From positions 744,001 through 808,000 of the forward strand of contig OY969915.1 in assembly GCA_963704545.1 (NCBI GenBank): a stretch of 64,000 nt of DNA, read 5' to 3'. Both the position numbers and the translations under genes were made by a program. The notes beneath the pieces are model-generated. The model ran no database searches. It saw only the letters and a list, made by a program, of their open reading frames with translations, and was not told the DNA's origin. This document shows, one piece after another, positions 8,409 through 15,866 of the stretch. The first letter of the stretch is position 1. Each line of letters begins with the position of its first letter. The stretch is from VRUE01 sp963704545 (GTDB lineage Bacteria; Actinomycetota; Thermoleophilia; Solirubrobacterales; 70-9).

Positions 8409-8692
8409 CCCGCGGGTCCTGTCGCCGCAGGGGACCCACCACCCCCTCCGGTCGCTAAAGCGTCCTCGGGGGCGGTTCCCCCTACGGCGCCACCCGCGGG
8501 AGAAGCGCCTCCGGTTGACGAGAAAGGCTTCCGAGCGGCGGTCGAAGCTCCCGAGAGAAAGCCGTTTCAGCTGCTTGCTCGTCAGCCGATGCGGCTTCTG
8601 CCGGCGGGTGGCGCGGTTTTGGGGGACCACCCCGAGGACGCTTTAGCGACCGCAGGGGTGGTGGCACCAAAACCGTGACAGGACCCGCCGGG
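8409..8692. repeat. Paired-hairpin palindromic element, copy B (fills the 428-base gene-free stretch)
   Basis: It lies between the GGDEF-like gene and the MerR-type gene. Left end CCCGCGGGTCCTGTC (8409), right end GACAGGACCCGCCGG (8677-8691). The left half is identical over 114 bases to dnaX 6018-6131. The right half, read on the other strand, keeps GCGGGTCCTGTC, CGCTAAAGCGTCCTCGGGG and GCGCCACCCGC. Its stem, however, is CGGTTTTGG/CCAAAACCG instead of the left half's GCCGCAGGGG type. The centre (about 8501-8600) also pairs imperfectly (AGAAGCG...GACGAG with CTCGTC...CTTCT). The rest of this gene-free stretch holds the operator-like repeats at 8720-8759. Confidence 0.9.
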
Positions 8693-8719
8693 CCGATGCG
8701 AGGAGGCTGCAAGATCGCT

Positions 8720-8759
8720 GACAGATTCCTGAAATCTGTCCATAACCTGCGTAAACCTG
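8720..8759 (+). promoter_or_regulatory. Operator-like repeats upstream of the MerR-type gene
   Basis: A perfect inverted repeat GACAGATT-CCTGA-AATCTGTC (8720-8740) is followed at once by two direct repeats AACCTG (8744-8749 and 8754-8759, one helical turn apart). It lies 67-106 nt upstream of the ATG at 8826. Autoregulation by the encoded MerR-type protein is plausible but unproven. Confidence 0.5.
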
Positions 8760-8825
8760 GCGTTCGGGTGGGAGAATGCCGGCACCCGGCGAACACCGCT
8801 GGGCAAGCCAAGGAACCGATCTGAG

Positions 8826-9665
8826 ATGCCAGGAATAAGAACCAACGCAGCCGCGGAAGTGCTTGGGGTCAGCCCCAACACCCTGCGCAGCTGGGAGCGC
8901 CGCTACGGCTACCCGACGCCGAAGCGCACGGTGGGCAACCACCGCAACTACGAGCTGGTCGAGCTGCAGACCCTGCGCGACGCCCTCGCCCAGACCGGCA
9001 ACATCTCCTCGGCGATCGAGCTGGCGCGCCAGCGCCAGGATGCTCCGGCCAACGGCGGCAGCCTGCTGGCCGCGTTGCAGAGCTTCGACGAGGAGGCCGC
9101 CAACCGCGCGGTCGAGGAGAGCCTCGCGCTGCGCCCGCTGGAGCGCACCGTGGAGGAGCTGCTGCTGCCGGCGGTCGACCGCCTCGCCGCCGACCCCGAG
9201 GGCGAGGCCGAGCTGGAGTTCGCCTCGCGCTGGGCGACCGGGTGGCTGCACGGCGCTCGCCGCCTCGCCTCCGCCGCCTCCCGCCCGGCCGGGATCCTCC
9301 TGCTCGACTCCAGCCGCGGCTCCGACGCCGAGGCGGTCCACGCCCAGGCACTCGACCTGACCCTGCGCCGCGCCGGCTTCCGCGTGCTGATGCTCTCCAA
9401 CGAGCTCGGCGACGAGCGCCTCGAGCGCGCCCTCGGTGCCCTCGACCCGACCGCGATCGTCCTCTGCGGCCCCGGCGCCGACACCGCCAGCGCGGTCAAG
9501 CTGGTCCGCAAGATCCGCGAGGTCGGCTTCGACGCACCGCTCTTCGGCTTCCGCGCCACCGGCCTGATCGGCGACGCGGTCCCCTCGGCCGGCAGCAGCC
9601 CCAGCGAAGTGACGGGGATGCTCAACGCGGATCTTCGCCGCCGTGCGGCGCAGGCCTTCGCCTAG
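8826..9665 (+). CDS. MerR-type HTH regulator with B12-binding-like C-terminal domain
   Basis: 279 residues. An N-terminal MerR helix-turn-helix reads AAAEVLGVSPNTLRSWERRYGYPTPKRTVGNHRNY (residues 8 to about 42). A helical middle domain follows (LERTVEELLLPAVDRLA, then ELEFASRWATGWLHGARRLA), and then a Rossmann-like domain (GILLLDSSRGSDAEAVHAQA... VLMLSNELGDERLERAL... AIVLCGPGADTASAVKLVRKIRE). The layout is that of CarH/LitR light- or B12-dependent repressors. The cobalamin-ligating DxHxxG motif is absent, so it probably senses something else or acts through partners. AAGGA about 11 nt before the ATG could serve as ribosome site. Likely binds the repeats at 8720-8759. Confidence 0.82.
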   Translation: MPGIRTNAAAEVLGVSPNTLRSWERRYGYPTPKRTVGNHRNYELVELQTLRDALAQTGNISSAIELARQRQDAPANGGSLLAALQSFDEEAANRAVEESLALRPLERTVEELLLPAVDRLAADPEGEAELEFASRWATGWLHGARRLASAASRPAGILLLDSSRGSDAEAVHAQALDLTLRRAGFRVLMLSNELGDERLERALGALDPTAIVLCGPGADTASAVKLVRKIREVGFDAPLFGFRATGLIGDAVPSAGSSPSEVTGMLNADLRRRAAQAFA

Positions 9666-9737
9666 CCCGACCGGCTTTCACCACTTGGTAGCACCCTAGT
9701 TACATCTCTGACACCGCTTCGCGGCAACGTCTGAGCC

Positions 9738-11729
9738 ATGTTCGGTCGGCTCTTGCCGCGTCTTCGCCTGCGGCCCGGGGTCGCCGTCGGCGCCTGCGGA
9801 CTCGTCCTCATGGTCCCCGGGACGGCGGGGGCTGTGGTCTCCGACGTGCAGCCGGTCGACGGGCCCGGCGCCGACGTGATCGGCGTCGCCGACGCGGCGA
9901 TGTCGGAGGACGGAAGCGGCGGGGTCGTCTACCTGAAACGGGTCGACGGTCGCAGCCACGTCTTCGCCGCCCGGTTCGCGCGCGGGGCATGGTCGGCGTC
10001 GCAGCGGGTCGACGTCGGCCAGGCCTTCGACTCCAGCTGGGCGCGGATCGGGGCCGGTGACGGCGGCCGCCTGGTCGTCACCTGGGTGCAGGAGTTCGGG
10101 ACCGAAAGCGACCGGATGTTCTCGGCGACGCTCGATCCCGGCGCCTCGGGATTCCAGCCGCCGGTGCCGATCGACTTCAACGTCGGCGAGGCGGCCTCGA
10201 CCTACCCCGACCTGGCGATGAACCGCGGTGGGCAGGCCTACCTCGCCTACCGGGTCCTCACCGACACCAGCCCGGCCAACCCGCCCGGCTATCTCGGCGC
10301 CGACCTCCGCCTCGCCCGCTACAACGGCCGGCTCTGGTCGGTGATGGGCACGCCGCTGGACCGCGGCATCTCGACCCCGGTGCGGCTGCCCAGCGAGGAG
10401 AACGCGCCTGAGGTCGGCATCGACGTGCAGGGGCAGGGGGTCGTCGCCTGGCAGGAGCCCGACGACGAGTTCGTCGACCGGGTCTGGGCGCGGCGCATCT
10501 TCGGAAGCACCGTCGGCGTCCCGCTCCAGGTCAGCCCGTCGTCATGGGAAGGGGCACCGCTGCGCGGCCCGGCCGACGCCTTCTCGCTCGACGTCTCCGG
10601 CTTCGGCCAGGCCGCCGTCGCCATCCGCCAGCAGCCGGGGCAGGCGAGCAGGTTGGACGCGGCGCGGGTGTTGGTCAACGAGATGCCCGACGTCTTCTCA
10701 GAAAAGGCGGGTGCGTTTGGACAGGCGCAGCTGGTCGACGGCGGGGCGCGCGGCGAGCTCGGGGCGCCCAGCGTCGCGGTCGATCCGCGGGGCATCTTCG
10801 TCGCCGGCTTCGGCGCGGGCGCGGCGACGCTGCTTGGCTCCGGAGACGACGCCTCGGTCGAGCCGGTCGAGCGACTTGACGGGGGAGCCAGCTCGGTCGC
10901 CGGCGACCCCCTGGTCGACCTCGCCGAGACCGGTGCCGCGGTCGCCGCCTGGCGTGAGCTGCGCGGGGGAGCGGGAATCGTCGGCGTGCAGGAGCGCCGC
11001 GCCGACGACGTCGCCGAGGGGGCCGCGCTCAGTGCTCCGCGCGGCGGTGCCGTCGGGACGCTGGCGATGGGCGGCTCGGGACTCGGGGACGCGATCGTCG
11101 CCTGGACCCAGGGCAGCGGCGCCAATGCCCAGATCGCGGCAGGCGTGGTCGACGCTCCGCCGGACCCCTTCCTCGTCCTCTTGCCAAGTGGCTGGCAGCG
11201 CAAGGCTAAGATCCGCGTTGCCTGGGACCGCACGCTGAACGCGATCGGCGGCGTGCGCTACTCGGTCAGCGTCGACGACGAGCCCGTCGTCGAGAACCTC
11301 AAAGGCCTGCGCGCCCGTCTCTCGCGCGACGACGTCGAAGACGGCAAGCACCGGGTGCAGATCTTCGCCATCGACGAGGCAGGGCAGGAGACCGGCAGCC
11401 GCAGCGGGCGACTGCTGGTCGACCGCAACGGGCCGCGGGTGAAGCTGCGCCGCAGCGGGCGCCGGCTGACTGTCCTCGTCTCCGACGGTCCGCGGGGCGA
11501 GGGGTCGGGGCTGCGGAAGCGTTCGGTAAGGGCCTCGTTCGGCGACGGGCGTGGGGCGGGCGCCTCCGGTGCTACGCCGAGCGCCCGTGGAAAGAAGGGC
11601 GGGAGAAAGGCGGCTACCGTCAGGATTCGCCACACGTTCGAGCGCGCCGGACGCTTCCCCGTGCGGGTCACGGCGCGCGACCGGGCCGGCAATCGCGTCC
11701 TCGTCAAGCACCGGGTGCGGATCGGATGA
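9738..11729 (+). CDS. Secreted beta-propeller-like protein with C-terminal Ig-like domains
   Basis: 663 residues with a signal peptide (MFGRLLPRLRLRPGVAV... to about TAGA, residue 32). Repeats of the type DGSGGVVYLKRVDGRSHVFAARF, GQAYLAYRVLTD and GQGVVAWQEPDD recur through about residue 480 and suggest a sialidase/propeller-like fold. About 490-663 looks like Ig/PKD-like strands (IRVAWDRTLNAIGGVRYSVSVDD; FERAGRFPVRVTARDRAGN). No catalytic motif is recognisable. It heads a seven-gene cluster of envelope proteins; the next gene overlaps by 4 bases. TAGTTA at 9697-9702 is a possible -10 box. Confidence 0.75.
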   Translation: MFGRLLPRLRLRPGVAVGACGLVLMVPGTAGAVVSDVQPVDGPGADVIGVADAAMSEDGSGGVVYLKRVDGRSHVFAARFARGAWSASQRVDVGQAFDSSWARIGAGDGGRLVVTWVQEFGTESDRMFSATLDPGASGFQPPVPIDFNVGEAASTYPDLAMNRGGQAYLAYRVLTDTSPANPPGYLGADLRLARYNGRLWSVMGTPLDRGISTPVRLPSEENAPEVGIDVQGQGVVAWQEPDDEFVDRVWARRIFGSTVGVPLQVSPSSWEGAPLRGPADAFSLDVSGFGQAAVAIRQQPGQASRLDAARVLVNEMPDVFSEKAGAFGQAQLVDGGARGELGAPSVAVDPRGIFVAGFGAGAATLLGSGDDASVEPVERLDGGASSVAGDPLVDLAETGAAVAAWRELRGGAGIVGVQERRADDVAEGAALSAPRGGAVGTLAMGGSGLGDAIVAWTQGSGANAQIAAGVVDAPPDPFLVLLPSGWQRKAKIRVAWDRTLNAIGGVRYSVSVDDEPVVENLKGLRARLSRDDVEDGKHRVQIFAIDEAGQETGSRSGRLLVDRNGPRVKLRRSGRRLTVLVSDGPRGEGSGLRKRSVRASFGDGRGAGASGATPSARGKKGGRKAATVRIRHTFERAGRFPVRVTARDRAGNRVLVKHRVRIG

Positions 11730-13771
11730 GCGCCGCGCGCCGCGCCGCCGCCTGCCTCTGGCTGGTCACGATCCTGTTCACGCTGGCGCCACCGGCGAGC
11801 GCCGTCGCCGCTTGGGGCAACGCCGCCGACGGCGTGCCCGGGGCGCAGCTGATCTCAGCCGACTACGCGCGGCTCGAGCAGGGCGACGACTCGACGGTCT
11901 TCGCGGCGATCTCCGCCGACGGGCGCTACGTCGCGATCCAGACCCGATCGCGCAACTTCTTTGCCGACGACGACCCCGATCCGCCGGGGCAGTACCGGGC
12001 GGGCGGGATCTTCCGCGTCGACCTCGAGACCAGGGCCCTGGAGAAGGTCGCCGATGGCGACCTCTTCGCCGAGGCCGACAACTCCTTTCTGCGGCGCGGC
12101 GCCTCCAACCCCTCGATCAGCGCCGACGGCCGCTTCGTCGCCTTCTCCACCGCCGAGCCGCTGGTCGCCGCCGACCTCAACGACAACAACGACGTCTACG
12201 TGCGCGACATGGCCGTCCCGATCGGCGAGGCCGGCGCCTACGACCTCGTCTCGGCTCGCGACGGCGGCAACGTGCCGGCGAGCTACGGGCCGCCGCTCTT
12301 CCCCTTCCCCGGCAGCGAACCGGGCGCCGAGGTCTCCGCTGGGCTTGCGATCAGCGCCGACGGGCAGAAGGTCGCCTTTCGCACCGAGGTGGCGACCGAC
12401 CTGCCGGTGAGTGCCGCGGTCGACGTGCCGGCCGGCCAGGTCTTCCTGCGCGACCGCCCGGCGCAGGCGACCAGCCTGGTGACCGCCCGGCGCGATCCCG
12501 AGAGCGGTGCGATGACCGGTCAGCCAGCGGGAGGGGCGGTGGGCGCGGTGCTCAGCGCCGATGGATCGACCGTCGCCTGGACGGGTGAAAACGCACCGGC
12601 CCAGACGCGGCTGCTGGGCGGCGAGAACCCGGTCTCCAACGTCCTCTACTTCCTCTGGCGACGCGTAGCCGACGGCCCCGGCGCCCAGACGCGACGCGTG
12701 ACCGGTGTCGCCGACCCCGACGATCCGGGCTGCCCGCCGGACGCGAACACCTTCTTCAGCCAGATCGGCACCGGCCCCTGCTTCGGCCCGTTGACCGGCC
12801 AGGAGGCGACCCGCGCCGACATCAGCTCGCAGCTGCCGGTGCTGAGCGGCGACGGCCACACGGTCGCCTTCCTCACCGGCGAGGGACCACGCCCGGACGG
12901 CGCCACGGGGCCGGGCCTAGATCTCTACCTGACGGACATGACCCCCGGCCTTACGCGCAAGGGCTCGACGGTCGAGCTGACCCGGGAGACGGTCGGCAAC
13001 CAGACCGACACCGGGCCGCCGCTGAGCAGCGTCGCGATCTCGGCCAGCGGGCGCTACCTGGCGATCACCACGATCCGCACGCGCTTCGCCCTGCCCGTCC
13101 TGCAGCTGCTCGGCGAACCGCGTCCCGTGCCGGGGCCGCGCGAGCTCTACGTCGTCGATCTCCAGGAGCGAACGCTGGAGCGCGTCACCCGCTCGCTCGC
13201 CGGCGGCGACATCGACGCCTCGGTGCTTGACGGGCCGACGATCTCCGCCGACGGCAGCCGCATCGCCTTCGCCTCGTTTGCCGGCAACCTCTTCCACGGC
13301 GACGCCAACCAGCGCGCCGACGCCTTCGTTGCCACTCGCCTGCCGGACGTCGGTGCCGGCGAGCCCGCGCTGGACATGACCGGTGGCGCGGGATCGACGG
13401 TCGAAGTCGATCGCGAAGGGCCGCGGATCGGCGTCCGTGCCAGGCCCGGGCCCGACGGCTCGGTCGTGCTGAGCGTCTCGGTGCCCGCCGCGGGCGGCGT
13501 CAAGGCGGTCGCCCGGGGGCGCGCCGGCAGGCCGCCCAAGCTGCGCACGCTGGCAACGGGATCGGCGCGGGCCCGGGGAGAGACCCGCAGCGAGGTGCGC
13601 ATCCAGCTCCAGCCGGTGGCGCGCTACCGGGACGAGCTGCGCGCCGGCGAGCGCATAGCGGTCCGCGTGACGGTCGCCTATGTCGCCTCGCGCGGCGGCA
13701 GGCGGGCGAGCGCATCCCTGAAAACCGCCTTTCACCACCCCACACAACCCTCGAGACGAGCCCGGGAGTGA
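11726..13771 (+). CDS. Secreted TolB-like (PD40/WD40-like) propeller protein
   Basis: 681 residues with a signal peptide (CLWLVTILFTLAPPASAVAA). Repeated blades have the PD40 signature: SADGRYVAIQTRSRNFF, ISADGRFVAFSTAEPLVAADLNDNNDVYVRDM, SADGQKVAFRTEVATDLP, LSADGSTVAWTG, LSGDGHTVAFLTGEG, ISADGSRIAFASFAGNL. This TolB-type six/seven-blade propeller usually binds other proteins. About 560-681 is a basic, strand-rich tail. The ATG overlaps the preceding stop codon by 4 bases. A 133-base gap separates it from the PstS-like gene. Confidence 0.8.
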   Translation: MSAARRAAACLWLVTILFTLAPPASAVAAWGNAADGVPGAQLISADYARLEQGDDSTVFAAISADGRYVAIQTRSRNFFADDDPDPPGQYRAGGIFRVDLETRALEKVADGDLFAEADNSFLRRGASNPSISADGRFVAFSTAEPLVAADLNDNNDVYVRDMAVPIGEAGAYDLVSARDGGNVPASYGPPLFPFPGSEPGAEVSAGLAISADGQKVAFRTEVATDLPVSAAVDVPAGQVFLRDRPAQATSLVTARRDPESGAMTGQPAGGAVGAVLSADGSTVAWTGENAPAQTRLLGGENPVSNVLYFLWRRVADGPGAQTRRVTGVADPDDPGCPPDANTFFSQIGTGPCFGPLTGQEATRADISSQLPVLSGDGHTVAFLTGEGPRPDGATGPGLDLYLTDMTPGLTRKGSTVELTRETVGNQTDTGPPLSSVAISASGRYLAITTIRTRFALPVLQLLGEPRPVPGPRELYVVDLQERTLERVTRSLAGGDIDASVLDGPTISADGSRIAFASFAGNLFHGDANQRADAFVATRLPDVGAGEPALDMTGGAGSTVEVDREGPRIGVRARPGPDGSVVLSVSVPAAGGVKAVARGRAGRPPKLRTLATGSARARGETRSEVRIQLQPVARYRDELRAGERIAVRVTVAYVASRGGRRASASLKTAFHHPTQPSRRARE

Positions 13772-13831
13772 ACGGTAGGTAACCGAGTGGTGACGATCTG
13801 GAGAAGCACTTGATAACGCCATGTAACGCAA
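13768..13831 (+). promoter_or_regulatory. Putative regulatory region of the PstS-like gene
   Basis: The gap after the propeller gene holds GTGAAC (13768-13773), GTAAC within GGTAACCG, CTGGAGAAG (13798-13806), TTGATAAC and a further GTAAC. GTGAAC, CTGGAGAAG and the GTTAC/GTAAC motifs recur upstream of pstS at 25483-25530. GTTCAC (complement of GTGAAC) is the core of known actinobacterial PHO boxes. Shared control is an inference. Confidence 0.4.
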
Positions 13832-13904
13832 ACGTAGAAGTCCTGTGAAGCGGCTTGACAGAGCCATATCCGGCCAACAAACCTGGCGCCGAAAGGTTCA
13901 GTCG

Positions 13905-15866
13905 ATGAAAGGAATGACTCAGATGAGTGGCACTCTCAGCGCCCCCCGATGGGGTCTCAGCGCTGTCCTGGCAGGGGCTCTGGCCCTGGCCTCGATGGTG
14001 CTCGCGGTATGCATGGCGCCGCCGGCCAACGCCGCGTTCACGACGAGCAAATGCGCCGGTGAAAACATCACCGGTCGCGGCGCCTCGTTCGCCCGCGACG
14101 CACACAAAGTCTTCAACGACAACTTCAAGCTCTTCTACTGCATCGGTACTCCCGGCGCAGGAAAAATCAACGTCACCTACGAGGCGCAGGGCAGCGGGGC
14201 CGGCCGCCAGTCGGTGAAGGTCCGCGACGGCGCGCCTCGCTTCGGGATGACCGACGAGCCACCGGTCCCCAGCGAGATCAACGAAATGAACAGCGGCGTG
14301 ACGGTCGTCGAAGGCAAAAACGCGATCGACTCCGTTCCGGGCAACGACGGGAAAATCCACGTCGTCCCGGCAGCCGTTGGCGCCGTTGCGCCGCTGGTCA
14401 ACTTCCCCAACGACTGCAACGTCGAACTGCTCGACGCCGGCTCCCGGACTCCCGAGGAAATGTCGGGTGGGGGCACTCCGTTCCCCCTCGGCCTCGTCCG
14501 GGTGCGGTTCACGAAGGACGAGTTCGAGAAAATCTGGGCCAAGGCCTCGACCCACAACAACTGGACCGAGGTCTTCCCCGAGCTGGCCCCGGACACGGAC
14601 TGCGACAAACCGATAACCCGCATCGTCCGCTTCGACGAGTCGGGCACCAGCTTCGCCTTCAAGGACAACCTCGACACGATCGACGAAGCCCGCGGTTGGC
14701 TCACCGAATTCGGCTCGCAGGGCACCGGTGGAACCCGCCGCTGGCCCGGGGCCACGTTCGGCGACCGCGACGACTGCGGCGACAAAGACGGAACCCCCGA
14801 GGCAAGCGACCCCGACGGTCCGGGCGCGCCGGGGCTGGCCGGCGACACCGACCAGCTCGCCTCCGCTTGCTTCAACGGCAACCAGGGCATCGTCGACACG
14901 CTGATCGCCACGGACGGCTCGGTCGGGTACTCCGACATCTCGACCGCGCGCAACAACGTCGCCCAGAGCCTGGCGATCGCGCCGAGGGCCACCTCCGGCG
15001 CCCCATACGACAACGACATCTACTGGACACAGATCCCCAGCGGTCCGGGGGCCGGCACCTTCCAGGAGCCGACCGCGGACGCGAAAGGGTTCCGCACCGA
15101 CGGCAGCCCGGGTTCCAACTGCCAGGCGGCGCAGTTCGTCAATCCCGGCGGCGGTCCGTTGCCGAGCACGCTCGAGGACTGGTCGAAAGTCAGCGGCGTC
15201 AACTCAGAAGGGGCGTACGCCGTCTGCACCATCACCTACGGGCTGGTGTTCGACGACAACGCCGACGTCTGGGGCAACACCCCGGGCGAGGAGTCGAAGG
15301 CCCGCACGGTGAAGGACTACTGGGAAAGCATCCTCGGCACCAATGGGCAGTCCGGCCTGTTCAGCAAGGACTACTCGCCGCTCCCGACCCCGATCCTCAA
15401 TCTCGCCAAAACCGGCATCGCGGCGGTCGACTGGAACAAGGGAACGGGCGGCGGTGGCGGTAACGAAAACGGTGGCAACACACCGCCGGCCAATAATGGC
15501 AACGGCAACACGGGCAACCTGCTGCCGGCGAAGCCGAGCAACGTGTTCTCGCTGCTGCGCAAGTCGATCTCCTCGAAAACCGGTGGGGCGACCCTCTCGG
15601 TCAAGCTGCCGGGCGCCGGCACGCTGGAGGCGATCGGCACCGCCAAGAAAGGCAAAAAGCAGATCAAGGTTGGCCGTACGGTTCTCAAAGCGAACCAGGC
15701 CGGCACCTTCAACCTGACGCTGAAGCCCAGCGCCGCGGCGATGAAGCTGCTCAAGGAGAAGGGCAAGTTGCCGGTGAAGCTCGAGTTGACGTTCACCCCG
15801 ACGGGTGGCGATGAGAACGGCTCGACCAACTCGCTGACGCTGAAGCTCGTCAAGAAGAAGAAGTGA
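13905..15866 (+). CDS. PstS-like periplasmic-binding-type surface protein with C-terminal anchor-like domain
   Basis: About 653 residues: signal peptide to ANA (about 43), then a PstS-type phosphate-binding fold (GRGASFARDAHKVFNDNFK; VTYEAQGSGAGRQSVKV; RFGMTDEPP; RFDESGTSFAFKDNL; GSVGYSDISTARNN). The fold is about 150 residues longer than classical PstS, with acidic inserts. A Gly/Asn-rich hinge (GTGGGGGNENGGNT) leads to a strand-rich domain (ISSKTGGATLSVKLPGAGTLEAIG) and lysine-rich end. ATGs at 13905 and 13923 both have GAAAGG/AAAGGA about 8-9 nt upstream; the GTG at 13845 lacks one. It sits inside an envelope cluster with no permease, so scavenging or sensing is as likely as transport. Confidence 0.8.
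   Translation: MKGMTQMSGTLSAPRWGLSAVLAGALALASMVLAVCMAPPANAAFTTSKCAGENITGRGASFARDAHKVFNDNFKLFYCIGTPGAGKINVTYEAQGSGAGRQSVKVRDGAPRFGMTDEPPVPSEINEMNSGVTVVEGKNAIDSVPGNDGKIHVVPAAVGAVAPLVNFPNDCNVELLDAGSRTPEEMSGGGTPFPLGLVRVRFTKDEFEKIWAKASTHNNWTEVFPELAPDTDCDKPITRIVRFDESGTSFAFKDNLDTIDEARGWLTEFGSQGTGGTRRWPGATFGDRDDCGDKDGTPEASDPDGPGAPGLAGDTDQLASACFNGNQGIVDTLIATDGSVGYSDISTARNNVAQSLAIAPRATSGAPYDNDIYWTQIPSGPGAGTFQEPTADAKGFRTDGSPGSNCQAAQFVNPGGGPLPSTLEDWSKVSGVNSEGAYAVCTITYGLVFDDNADVWGNTPGEESKARTVKDYWESILGTNGQSGLFSKDYSPLPTPILNLAKTGIAAVDWNKGTGGGGGNENGGNTPPANNGNGNTGNLLPAKPSNVFSLLRKSISSKTGGATLSVKLPGAGTLEAIGTAKKGKKQIKVGRTVLKANQAGTFNLTLKPSAAAMKLLKEKGKLPVKLELTFTPTGGDENGSTNSLTLKLVKKKK

Noticed and set aside
8361..8881. 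Open frames across palindromic element B
   Set aside because: Their translations merely reflect the repeat and its copy in dnaX; they overlap the operator and the MerR start.
8826..9665. Cobalamin-dependent photoreceptor (CarH) assignment
   Set aside because: The layout fits, but the DxHxxG cobalamin motif is absent, so only a B12-binding-like domain is stated.
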